Under the pieces are notes generated by a model. The model saw only the letters and a list, made by a program, of their open reading frames with translations. It was not told the DNA's origin and searched no databases. A stretch of 64,000 nucleotides of DNA, taken from assembly GCA_032718865.1 (NCBI GenBank), contig JALUTQ010000020.1:744001-808000 (forward strand). Direction: 5' to 3'. The DNA is from Tilletia caries (Eukaryota > Basidiomycota > Exobasidiomycetes > Tilletiales > Tilletiaceae). The translations under genes were made by a program, and so were the position numbers. Positions 32,263 through 41,655 of this stretch are shown piece after piece. Position 1 is the stretch's first letter. Every line of letters starts with the position of its first letter.

Positions 32263-34354
32263 AGTGAGCATTGATTACAGAACCAACGCCTTGTTCCGTT
32301 AAAGGTTTTTTTGCTTTGTTTTTGTTTTGTTTTTGAAGTCCAAGCTGTTTGACCTTTGACCCTTTCTTTCATGTTTGTAGACGTATGCGAACCTTGGCCT
32401 TTTTACTTTCGATTTCCACCCTGTCGAATTCCTACCTTTCGGGCGACTCTGTCTCCTATCCCCATCAGCCATGCACTCAACGCCCCAACCCCATCTCACG
32501 ATTCACGAAACTTGGAACCACCCCTCGACTTAAACCCCCACGTCCAGAATCAGCAGACGTTCAGCCACTTTCACGGTTCACCACGACACCCCTCCCTGCT
32601 CACCCTCAACGCTCCGTAATCACTTTCTTCGTCCCTTTTCCCTTTCTCCAGCTTTTTCCCCGACGACTGTAACCCATCTTCTGTTGCTTGCTAATCTTCC
32701 TTCCTGTTCTTCAGTTGGTCGCTAACGATTGACGGTCAGCTTCGCTCCTCTATCCAGCTTCTTTCTCTTTTTCCAGCTTTGACCAGTTTCTTCTTTGACG
32801 GCTGACCTCTTCCCCAGCCTCATTCTCATGCTCATTTGCTCTCCTTTTTCTTCTGATTCGTCATTCGTATTTAGAGAACAGAGTGCAGCGCGTGCGGGCT
32901 GCCCAGTCGCCAAGCAATGGATAACCAGAAGCACGAGCTGATGCATCTTTCCTTTCGATCTTCATTTCGTCGAGACACCCGTCGTGAAGCAATCCAGCCC
33001 TTTCACGTTCAGTCACACCAGCTTCGTAACCAAAAGTGAGTTTCCTCGTTGCACAGTCTCTTAACCCGTTGTTATGTTGTTGTGGGATCTGACGACGCGT
33101 ACGGTGCAACCCTCTTCATTTCCTTCAAGTACAAGACGTTAGATGGCCCCTCAATCGGCTACCCTTTTTCATGCGCTGAGCGAATCGTCGCTATTGAGTA
33201 TTGACTCATCTCTTTTTTCCCTGTCCACCAGCAGACGGCACGGGACTGGATGGTCAATGACCACGTCGTCTCTCCATATGCACCAGTCACCACGCTACAG
33301 GCTCTACAGTATAAGCAATCCATACGTGCATTCATAAATATCAACGGCAACATCAACGGGTGTCGCGCGTGAAACGAGGTTGTGAAGGTGATCAGGGAGC
33401 CCTCTCAGCGGTGCTCTGGAGCGGAAATGACAAAGACTGCAGGAGCGGTGGAAAATGAACAGTCCAGGAAGCGTCCAGGGATTGGTTGGAAACGGTCAGG
33501 GGACGATTCAAATTTTGTTCTGTTGAAACCGTTCTGGAGGAGCTCCCTGAACTTTCTCTGACTGTCCGGGGAAGCTGGTGGTGTAGGCTTGCTCATCCCA
33601 CACGAGGCAGTCGGGCTGCCACCTGTTTCCTTGCTCCTTCCCTCGCAATTTCATTTACTCATTACTCTCGTCTACTCTCACTTACAGGACTGACCACGCA
33701 CACGACGACGTCCAGCGCAGAGAGTGGCCTTTCCTTCGAACTGTCAGGCACGGTGGCGCATGTGCCTTCTCTGGCAAAACTATCAAACCGTGGCCAAAAC
33801 AGTGTGCATGATGCATGTAGAAATCTCCGGCCGAACCTTCCCCTCTTGGCCCAAGCATCTGGTGCAGGCCCGGACCGCAGAGTGCCACTGCTGCATATCT
33901 GTGCACTGAGAGAACCGCAAAAGAACTGCTCCCAAGGCGACAGCGTGTGTAACGTGCGTTACCCCCAAAAAATCTTGGATGCGGCATCACTGGAGGCAGG
34001 CATGATGCATGATGCGCATAATCTCATTTTCCCACGGCATGATTGATGTTTGATCGACCTCCCTGCCTTCGTCATCCCTCGCTTCATTCCTTCTCCCTTC
34101 CATAGAGTCTGAGAATGTTGTGCAGCAACCCTCGATTGGGTCTCATCTCGCATCATGCATGGGCAATGCTTGCATGGTAAACTTGACCGATCCTACACCT
34201 TGCCGCAGAGCTTCGCTGTTCTGGACCATATATATAAGCTCCGCCTCCCTCCCTACAAACGCCTTCCCCCAATCCCCATCACCGCTCACCATATCGTTAC
34301 TCTCTCCCCATTCCCTAGTCTCCCTCTCCCTGCTCTCCTTGCGCCCTTTTCTTC
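32263..34354. other. Long non-coding region
   Basis: Mostly C/T-rich on the plus strand with short frames of no recognisable kind. No transposon ends, RNA genes or domains seen. A TATA-like TATATATAAG lies at its right end. Confidence 0.35.
34229..34239 (+). promoter_or_regulatory. TATA box candidate
   Basis: TATATATAAG about 120 bp before ATG 34355, followed by a C-rich leader, a layout typical of strongly expressed fungal genes. The gene it would serve is uncertain. Confidence 0.45.
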
Positions 34355-35260
34355 ATGCTGTCGTCTCTCCGAACTCGGCTGCGATCATCGCACCTCGACA
34401 CACACCCTCTTTTTGTGACGATACGCTCGACCTTTCCACCTTCTTCAAGCGCGCTGGTACGCGCACGTCTTCATCATCAGCTACCACAAGTGAGTACTCT
34501 CTTCTCCTTGCCACCATCTCACCTGCCCTTGCTTCTTGCTGACCGACCGGCCCTTTCCGTCCTCTTCGATCTCCACATACAGAGTGCTCCGGAGCACTTT
34601 TCCCCCCTCCCGCCTCATCAACCCATATGCGCATACTTGTGACAGACAGTAAGTTGTCCATGACCTTCCTACCTTCCTTCCTGTCTGTTGTTGCTGACGC
34701 GCTCATACACCTTGCTCCTCTGTCGCACCTTCTCTTTCAGTCAATGCCGATTTTCAACTCGGGCTCTGCACACACACGCCGGCATGGGGAGGCACCCCAA
34801 CCTTCTTCGGTCACCCTCACAGGTGAGCTCAATGGAGGTGCAGCAGTAGTGATGACCGTGCTAACGTTGCTCTCTTTCAACTGCGACGTCTCACAGGATT
34901 CCAGGGCCGACCTGCTTCGCGCACGTTCGCCCTCGTCCGATGAGTGAGTGTTCTCAAGGATCTATCCGTCATCAAAGCGTGATATCCCAGCACTGACCAA
35001 ATCCTACTGTCCACTTGGATCCACAGACATCGACCATCCTTTCAGGATACTGCTCGTCGTGTGCGCGCTTCCGCGTGTACGCGATGGGAATTCGGTATCC
35101 ATCTGCTACGCGCAGTCGTCCAGCGGACGAGTCTCCGGACTCCGAAGCGAGACCTCAATGGCCAATGGGTCATTAGTCCAACCCTCACCGAACAGAAATA
35201 AGACGGCGTCGGCAGAGCGAGTCCGCCTCATGATACATATACAGTTGCCGCGCACTTAGG
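34355..35260 (+). other. Possible small multi-exon gene, structure unresolved
   Basis: From ATG 34355 an open frame runs to a GTGAGT at 34490; joining to the acceptor at 34582 gives a 64-residue peptide without a domain. Further exon-like blocks with good splice sites follow (34740-34820, about 34900-34940, 35028-35185) but do not join into one clear frame. It may be an expressed leader or a decayed gene. Confidence 0.25.
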
Positions 35261-35654
35261 GTTCTCGAGGTTCATTCGCCATTCGGAGAAATTCCGTTGG
35301 TCTTGTAGCACGGCCTCGTGCAAGCCCGACGCCGACCTTGATACCCAAATTCGAGGGTTCTCATTTGGGACACCTGGTTCTGTTGCGCTGACTATACCGC
35401 TGAGCGTTCATAATGTTCAGTCCTTCGCGGTGAAGGCGCGCTGACTGCCGGCCGTCCGAGACGGAGTGTGGCGTCGGATTATTTACTGTTCCAGCGATTC
35501 TACAGCGAAATGAGATGAGATTGCGGTCGGCGGCCAGGTTGGACAGGTGAAAATTCTCTGCTCTGCTCCTTCGAGCTGCTTCTTCCCCTCCATCATCTTC
35601 GTCTCCCTCGCCTCTCTCCCTCAGACGCTCGGTCGACGACTTGAGCGTGTCCTT

Positions 35655-35765
35655 TGCTGTCCCACCCACCTCCCCGTGCGTTTCCTCCCCTCCTAGCGCC
35701 GCTAGTCCCGGACCGCACGCAGCGGCGGACACGGCGTTCGAGCTCCAAGCACAACCCCCAATTTG
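35655..35765. repeat. Dispersed repeat, second copy
   Basis: Matches about 25490-25600 (cccacctccccgtgcgtttc core followed by CGTTCGAGCTC). The origin is unknown, and no terminal structure was visible. Confidence 0.55.
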
Positions 35766-35958
35766 ATGCGCTCGTCTCCTTGTCTAACTGATTACATTAG
35801 AACACCACACAGTGCGAGGACGGCGGAGCACTCTTGCTCACTTCTCCCTTTCCCCTTCTCCTTCTCCTTTTCCCCCATCCCCTTCCTTACTTCACCAAAC
35901 ATTCCTTACAGCTTGCCGCTTCTCGTTCGACATGCGCCCCCAATCCTTCTGCAAGCCA

Positions 35959-36660
35959 ATGGCCCGTCTCTTGCTCTCCGCCATGATTGGCTTGCTCTTC
36001 TCAGACGCTACTACAGTGAGTGCCCAGTGCCCTTGCTCAGTAAAACGAGGCTACGCTGACCGAGACTGACGTTTCATGCTCTCTTTCTACAGCCGTCTTT
36101 CGACAGTACGCCTTCACAGACGTCTACTGTCCAGTTGCGTGCGGTGACAACCCGAAGACCAAACATGGACTGTACAACCAGTGTATCAACCGGTGCAACG
36201 ATTGTGACCTCGCAGGGAACAAAGGTTGGCTTCCCTCTGTGAGTGGAACTTCTCCAGAGTCTCATGTGGTATTGCAAAGTCATCGCTGAAGACCTTCTGC
36301 TTCGTCTTGCCGTCTCACGTCTCGCGTCATCAGGAGTTGGGGGTGAGTGGAGTCCCTTCCTGTGACCTGTCCAAGCATGCATGTATCCTCATTGAAGACG
36401 TTCTTGCGCCTTGATACCACCCAACTGCCTGTCCTTTCTTCCCCGTGCAGAGTCACCCCTTGCAGTTCCCCAGCTGCGCAGGAGCCTGCAAGGGCAAGGA
36501 ACCGGGTTGTATCGACGGCTGCTACAAAGCACAGGCGACGTGTAGTCCCCTCGGATCGGACAAGCAGGGAGACTTCTGCCCGCAGAACATCGAGCTCTGC
36601 GTGGTGGACTGCAAGAAGACGAGGCCGGGACGTCCGGGACAGTGCATCTCGCACTCTTAA
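35959..36660 (+). CDS. Secreted 14-cysteine protein, copy 1 (intact)
   Basis: Exons 35959-36015, 36107-36238 and 36451-36660 join in phase 0 to give 132 residues. The signal peptide is MARLLLSAMIGLLFSDA. I prefer ATG 35959 over ATG 35932 because the paralogues start at the equivalent site. The mature part has 14 cysteines: five in exon 2 (YCPVAC, QCINRCNDC) and nine in exon 3 (CAGACKG, GCIDGCYKAQATC, FC, LCVVDC, QC). The spacing is shared with the gene at 47707. Small, secreted, Cys-rich and multicopy are the usual marks of fungal effectors or surface proteins; no known family is recognised. Intron 2 is unusually long for this window (212 nt). Confidence 0.78.
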
Positions 36661-37236
36661 ATCAGTAGGATACATGCTGTCTTGTGTCTGACCTCGTTTC
36701 GGCTCCTGTTATGAACATCCATTTTGGTTGGCCGTTCAAATTGGTACTGGGTGTGACATGTGACGAAGATGCAGATGGTATTACTTACATACAGTGAGAT
36801 GATCTTGAACGAATTTTCTGTGGTGTGCCGCAGTTGGGCTTTGGTGGGAGGCTGAGAAGTGGGGATGAAAAACCTGCGTCCCAGCTCTCGCACCCGCCCG
36901 CTCGTCCTCTCGCCTCTTTCTACAGCACACAACGTTCCTGACGCCTTCTCTGCTCTCAATGCCTTTGCTTCTTCGAACCAGGTCCGCTTTGGTAAAGCAC
37001 GCAACGTCACGAAGTCACGCTCTAGCTCACCTTGCTTCTCCTTGGCGAGGCGACTCGAAGTTTCACCATATAAGAATCCCAGCCTGCTGACATCTCCTTC
37101 TCATCACTCACCCCTTCCCATCTGCCATTATTTGCTTACCTTTCCGTCAGCTCTGCCGCCGCTCTGCCCAGTCACACCATCCCCTCTCACAGCCCCTATC
37201 CCTGTACTAGGACGCTTGCAATACCTCAACGAAGCC
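36661..37236. promoter_or_regulatory. Upstream region of the second copy, with TATA-like box
   Basis: Intergenic. CATATAAGAA at 37067-37076 lies about 165 bp before ATG 37237 and is followed by a C/T-rich leader, matching the arrangement before the other copies. Confidence 0.5.
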
Positions 37237-37640
37237 ATGACCCGCATGATTCTTGTAATGACTGGCCTCATCTGGACAGACGCTGCTGTGAGTTATCGTT
37301 CACCACATTCTGCTTCAGAAAACGTCGTCCGCTGACGCTGGCTTGCACCTGGCCTGCAACAGTCTTCGGGATAGCATGCCTACTTTGAGGTCAATTGCCT
37401 TCCTCGCTGTCAGACCTTCACTGACAACGCAAAGGACTGAACCCCCGCTGCGTCAGTCGCTGCACGAGCTGCAATCAAGTCGGATGCAGAGGATTTCTTG
37501 CCTCGTTATGTGTCAAGCACCCTGTTCTCCCGTATCAAGCTGCTGATTGTCAGATTCCCAGGCTGCTCCGCCTCTCGGACCATGCGAAGAACTGAATGCG
37601 TTGAAGTTCGCCAGCTTGCTTCATCGCTCATCCTCAGTAA
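37237..37640 (+). pseudogene. Secreted 14-cysteine protein, copy 2 (broken)
   Basis: Exon 1 (37237-37287, MTRMILVMTGLIWTDAA) keeps a signal peptide and a GTGAGT donor. Exon 2 starts at 37375 (HAYFEVNCLPRCQ) but a one-base shift near 37432 is needed to reach NPRCVSRCTSCNQVGCRGFLAS. The exon 3 equivalent (RFPGC, from about 37549) has lost most cysteines. The copy ends about 40 bp before the copia element. Confidence 0.75.
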
Positions 37641-37680
37641 AAAAAAAACGGTGGATGATTTCACTTAGTGAAATGAGGTG

Positions 37681-37957
37681 TGTTGAATATGATCAGGATC
37701 TCCGGGATCAGACTCTGCACACAGTGTAGAGGAAACGCTTAGGGGATGGGATTGCAATGGAGATACTACAGGGATCTTATAGGAAGCAGGACAGACTGAT
37801 AGGAGAGACTGAGAGTGAAGTAGTAAGGAAGGTAGATGTTGAGGACGACTGTAAACCGTTGATCGTTGAGCTTGAGGTGCAGGTCGGAGTACTGGTGAGG
37901 AGGAAGGTCGGTCCGGTTTGGCCGAGATGTATGGTGTCGCGAGGACAGGTTCCAACA
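37681..37957 (-). repeat. copia 3' LTR
   Basis: 277 bp, TG...CA ends. A purine tract (GAGAGGGAG on the minus strand) sits just inside it and would serve as the polypurine primer. Confidence 0.95.
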
Positions 37958-38056
37958 CTCCCTCTCAGCGAAGACAAACAAAATTCCGACCACCACATCC
38001 ATCACCACCGCCATCATCAGTGCCGCCGCCACCAACACAACAACAAACGAACACCA

Positions 38057-38430
38057 TCAGTAGACGAAGGTGAGTGCCGTGTGGCTGTAGGCTGTGTTGC
38101 TGCGGTTGTGGAAGTCCTTGATGATGAGGTACTTGTTGCTGATGCCGACTCCCTCTTCTTTGATGCGCAGGAGTCCGAGTGGGTCGTTGTGGTGAGTGTA
38201 GGAGGTCCGGATCGCGTCTCCCTCTGGTTCGGACGCGTCGTTGAACTTAATCTCCTTGTTCTTGCCTTACAGGTACTCCCTCTGCTCGGCGGCACCGGTG
38301 CTGTCGGCGAGGCCGAAGTCGAGGAGCGCGGAGGAGGGGTCTTGCTGCTTGGTGAGTATGGCGCGAGCGTATGCGACGTCTCGTGGATGCATGTCTTTCT
38401 GATCGAACATGTCTTCTTGCAGGTCTAGGA
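38057..38430 (-). other. Unidentified coding-like segment inside the copia element
   Basis: The minus frame reads DMFDQKDMHPRDVAYARAIL...SALLDFGLADS, then one TAA, then KNKEIKFNDASEPEGD...SNKYLIIKDFHNRS and a stop at 38057, about 125 codons. It is not copia integrase or RT as I know them. It lies where those domains are missing and could be captured host sequence. Confidence 0.4.
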
Positions 38431-38547
38431 GAGGTCGAGCTCGGTGGCGTTCCGCCGTGTCCTGCGCTGCTGCTGGTTGGTTCCGGGCTTGGTGCTGCCG
38501 GTGAGTACGGCGTCGATGTCGAGTGGCTCGCGCGCGTGTATCTTGTA

Positions 38548-39783
38548 CTAACCCTCCTCGCGTGTTGCCGTTGCGACGCAGGTTCGGTCAGGGCGGGTTA
38601 CTCGACAGGTGTCCTTGGCAAAGATGACCTTGAGACCCTCGTCCACCATCTTTGACACAGACAGTAGGTTGGATACGGCTCCGGGCACATACGCTGCCCC
38701 ATAGATGCTGATGATCTCTCCGTTCTCCGTGCAGACCTTGACGGCTCCGATCCCGAGGACGGGCATTCGGTCTCCGTTGGCGGTTGTGACGACGCGACTC
38801 TCCTCGACGGGTTCGAACTCGGTGAACCATCGGAGGTCGGTGACGATGTGCTCAGTAGCACCGCTGTCGACTATGAAGGTGAGTAGCGACCTCGTTCCTT
38901 CCTTGTCGGTGCACAGCATTACTTGACCCATGTAAATGGTCTCGCTGTGCGTCTCGCGTCCAGTATACGCATAGTCCGCGCGGTCACTGACGCCTTTGTC
39001 CTCTTCTTCGTGTCGCTCCTTCGTGCGGCACACGTCTTCGTCGTGTCCCTTCTTCTTGCAGTAGTCGCAGCGCGCGTTGCGGTCCGATCGGGGAGAGCGT
39101 TGGCGGTCGTTGTTGCTCTTGGATGCCGATGCCTGGTGAGCAATCAGGGCGGTCTCCTTCTTTGCCTGCGCGGTGTAGTGGTGCTGACGATGCTCTTCCT
39201 CCGTGATGTGAACTTGCAGTCGCTCGTAGGTCGCGGCGCTACCGAGGACGTCCATGGCCATGGCGAGGCCGCCGTAGCTGCTTGGGAGCGTGGCGAGGAG
39301 GTGGACGACCTTGGCCTTCTCGGTGAGTGGATAGCCGACGGCGTTGAGGTTGCTGAAGATGGTGTCGATCTTGCCGATGTGCTCACGCATGTCCTCTTTT
39401 GGTTCGGATCCCAGGTCGATGAGCTGCTTCAAGAACCGGGCCGTGTTGGCGTAGGAGCCGCTGAGGCATTCCTCTTTGGCGACCTCGAGCATGTCGATTG
39501 GTGAGTGCTTCTTGATGACCTTGGCTTGAATCGAGGGACTGCAGCTGAACCCGATTATGTACGCAGTTCGGTCTTGACGCCTCCTGAACATCTCGACGGC
39601 CAGGGGATTGACGGGGCCGGCATCTTCGTCGTCGTTCGGGACGGCGGCTGGATCGATAGTGTCCAGGAGGTCGCGGCCGCGGAGGATGAGGAGGAGGAGC
39701 GGGTGCCAATGGGACCAGTTGGAGCTGGTGAGCTTCGCCATGTTCCCGGCAGCTCGAGTGTCGGCGTCGTGGGTGTCGGTCAT
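38548..39783 (-). CDS. copia Gag-protease polyprotein
   Basis: 411 residues. The N-terminal UBN2-type Gag region (NWSHWHPLLLLILRGRDLLD, LIDLGSEPKEDMREHIGKID) is followed by a CCHC zinc knuckle (CDYCKKKGHDEDVC, residues about 240-255) and an aspartic protease (FIVDSGATEHIV, residues about 308-319, then the NLLSVSKMVDEGLKV block). The frame stops soon after the protease, where integrase would begin. The start at 39783 is the first ATG after the primer site. These proteins would form the particle and cut the polyprotein. Confidence 0.88.
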   Translation of the reverse strand: MTDTHDADTRAAGNMAKLTSSNWSHWHPLLLLILRGRDLLDTIDPAAVPNDDEDAGPVNPLAVEMFRRRQDRTAYIIGFSCSPSIQAKVIKKHSPIDMLEVAKEECLSGSYANTARFLKQLIDLGSEPKEDMREHIGKIDTIFSNLNAVGYPLTEKAKVVHLLATLPSSYGGLAMAMDVLGSAATYERLQVHITEEEHRQHHYTAQAKKETALIAHQASASKSNNDRQRSPRSDRNARCDYCKKKGHDEDVCRTKERHEEEDKGVSDRADYAYTGRETHSETIYMGQVMLCTDKEGTRSLLTFIVDSGATEHIVTDLRWFTEFEPVEESRVVTTANGDRMPVLGIGAVKVCTENGEIISIYGAAYVPGAVSNLLSVSKMVDEGLKVIFAKDTCRVTRPDRTCVATATREEG

Positions 39784-39879
39784 CGTGCGGGAGTAGAAGA
39801 GTGGGGGATTGGGCTTCGTAGGGATGTAAGAAGTGAGTAGAGGATGTGTTTTGTGTTCTAGGCCAGCTAGGGGGAGGTA

Positions 39880-39891
39880 GGGCTCATAACC
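39880..39891 (-). other. copia primer-binding site (tRNA-iMet anticodon arm type)
   Basis: Directly inside the 5' LTR the minus strand reads GGTTATGAGCCC, complementary to GGGCTCATAACC, the anticodon stem-loop of initiator tRNA-Met. Some copia elements prime from a half-tRNA cut in that loop, so this matches known biology. Confidence 0.8.
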
Positions 39892-40168
39892 TGTTGAATA
39901 TGATCAGGATCTCCGGGATCAGACTCTGCACACAGTGTAGAGGAAACGCTTAGGGGATGGGATTGCAATGGAGAGACTACAGGGATCTTATAGGAAGCAG
40001 GACAGACTGATAGGAGAGACTGAGAGTGAAGTAGTAAGGAAGGTAGATGTTGAGGACGACTGTAAACCGTTGATCGTTGAGCTTGAGGTGCAGGTCGGAG
40101 TACTGGTGAGGAGGAAGGTCGGTCCGGTTTGGCCGAGATGTATGGTGTCGCGAGGACAGGTTCCAACA
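39892..40168 (-). repeat. copia 5' LTR
   Basis: 277 bp, one mismatch to the other LTR. It should hold the element promoter. Confidence 0.95.
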
Positions 40169-40173
40169 AGGTG

Positions 40174-41655
40174 AAAGGGGAACTTCCACGTTTCCTCTAC
40201 GTCTCCCAGTTTCGTCAACGGGAAGGGAATGTTTGCGCCATCTTTCCTCCTCGATTTTGTAACCGCCCTCTCGGCTATGCGGGCAATAAGCCCCAGACAC
40301 CGCCCAGATACCGCACTCACAGCCATCCAGACACCGCCCAGATACCGCACTCTCAGCCAATAGACAGCGACAGAAGCAGATAAGCAAAGACATCATATGA
40401 TTGCACGCAGAGAGAGAGATACAAGAGAACAGCGTCGAGCGCGATGAAAGGAAGAGGTGAGGAAGGCTGAGACTGAAGGAGGGGAGAGGGAGGCAGACAG
40501 GGAAGCAGACGGGGGGGCAGAGGGGAGGGACAGGGGAGGAGTGACGGAGAACGACGGCGGAGGCCGGAGCCAGTTCTCGAGGAAGCGCTCGTGGCCTGGG
40601 ATGTGCTGAGCTGTTGAGCAAGAAGAAGAAGTATATGTTAGCAAGCTTGAAACCATGGCTATGTCGAATGTTAGAAAGTAGTAGACTTACAGGCGCTTGT
40701 ACGAGAAGAAGGGGGAGAGGTTGGCGTCGGCCGTCGTCGAGGTACTAACTGTAGCAATGAAAGAGAAGCGTGAGCTGTTAGCTTAGAGAGAGAAGAAGTG
40801 AAAGTGAGCAGAGGAGAGAGCTTGGTCAGTGGTCAGCGGGAGATGGTCAGAAGAGAAGCAGGACGAGAGCAGTCAGTGGTCAGCAGAGGTCTGGTGAATT
40901 TTCAGTGGGAGTGAGAGAGAGACGTCAGTGCAAAGGCGCAGCCAGCAGCAGCGTGATGGACTCACGGGGCAGATGCGCATGCTGATGCGTGGGTGGATGG
41001 GATGGATGGCAGGTCGGTGGAAGGGCGCGTGGTGGTGTGGTGGTGCGAGTGCAGAAGAAGCGCACCTTTTTTTCTTCTCTTCTCGACGTCTCTCGGCCGA
41101 GACCGCTCCCCAGCGCTGGCAGCTGGATGCCTGAAAATCGCTAAGTTCCAAACTCTGCTGCATGGACGCTGTGTTGTAATTGAGGGAGCGGGAGGTGTTG
41201 TAATGAGCGATACAAAAAGAAATATTAGCCCAGTCAAAATGAGATGCGGCACACTGCGCCAAAAGCCGGCCGCAAAAAGGAGACGTTTCGTGGGTCGAAC
41301 ACGGTAAAAAACGTGGATCGGCCCAGAAACATCCACGTTTGACCCCGGACATCCATGTTTTTTTTTTTACAGAGCGCTCATCGCTCATCGCTCATCGCTG
41401 GACGCTGATCGCTGTTCCTGGAGTCCGGGCCTTAATAACATGTAACTAGAGTGCGCCTTTTGAGGCTACGGCTGTGTGCCTCGTGAGCTCCGGAGTCTTG
41501 AGCCGAGATATCCGAGACGCTCCGCGTCGACTCGACAAGTCACAGTGGAGTGAGTGGGTTGCTCATACTAACAACCACACAACACCTGCGACTCTAGCTT
41601 TCGGCTCAAGACTGGCAGCAGGTTCTGGTTCTTCGTTTCTTCGTCTACAAGCAAG
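40174..41655. other. Region between copia and the DIRS-like element
   Basis: Contains two copies of a tandem unit of about 33 bp (agacaccgcccagataccgc) near 40292-40358, a GA-rich tract at 40440-40550, a T12 run at 41359 and a gctcatc heptamer array at about 41381-41402. The right end should include the left terminus of the DIRS-like element, which I could not define. Confidence 0.35.

Larger units (their letters stand above)
37681..40168 (-). mobile_element. Non-autonomous Ty1/copia element with two LTRs
   Basis: The 277-bp LTRs at 37681-37957 and 39892-40168 begin TGTTGAATAT and end GGTTCCAACA and differ at one base by eye (T at about 37765 versus G). They are flanked by a 5-bp target duplication AGGTG (37676-37680, 40169-40173). 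Coding is on the minus strand, so the 5' LTR is the right one. Only Gag and protease remain; integrase, reverse transcriptase and RNase H are absent, so movement would need proteins from another copy. Confidence 0.95.

Noticed and set aside
37757..38428. 223-codon plus-strand frame starting in the copia LTR
   Set aside because: It is antisense to the element's coding strand, is built of LTR and low-complexity Val/Glu/Gly sequence, and has no domain.
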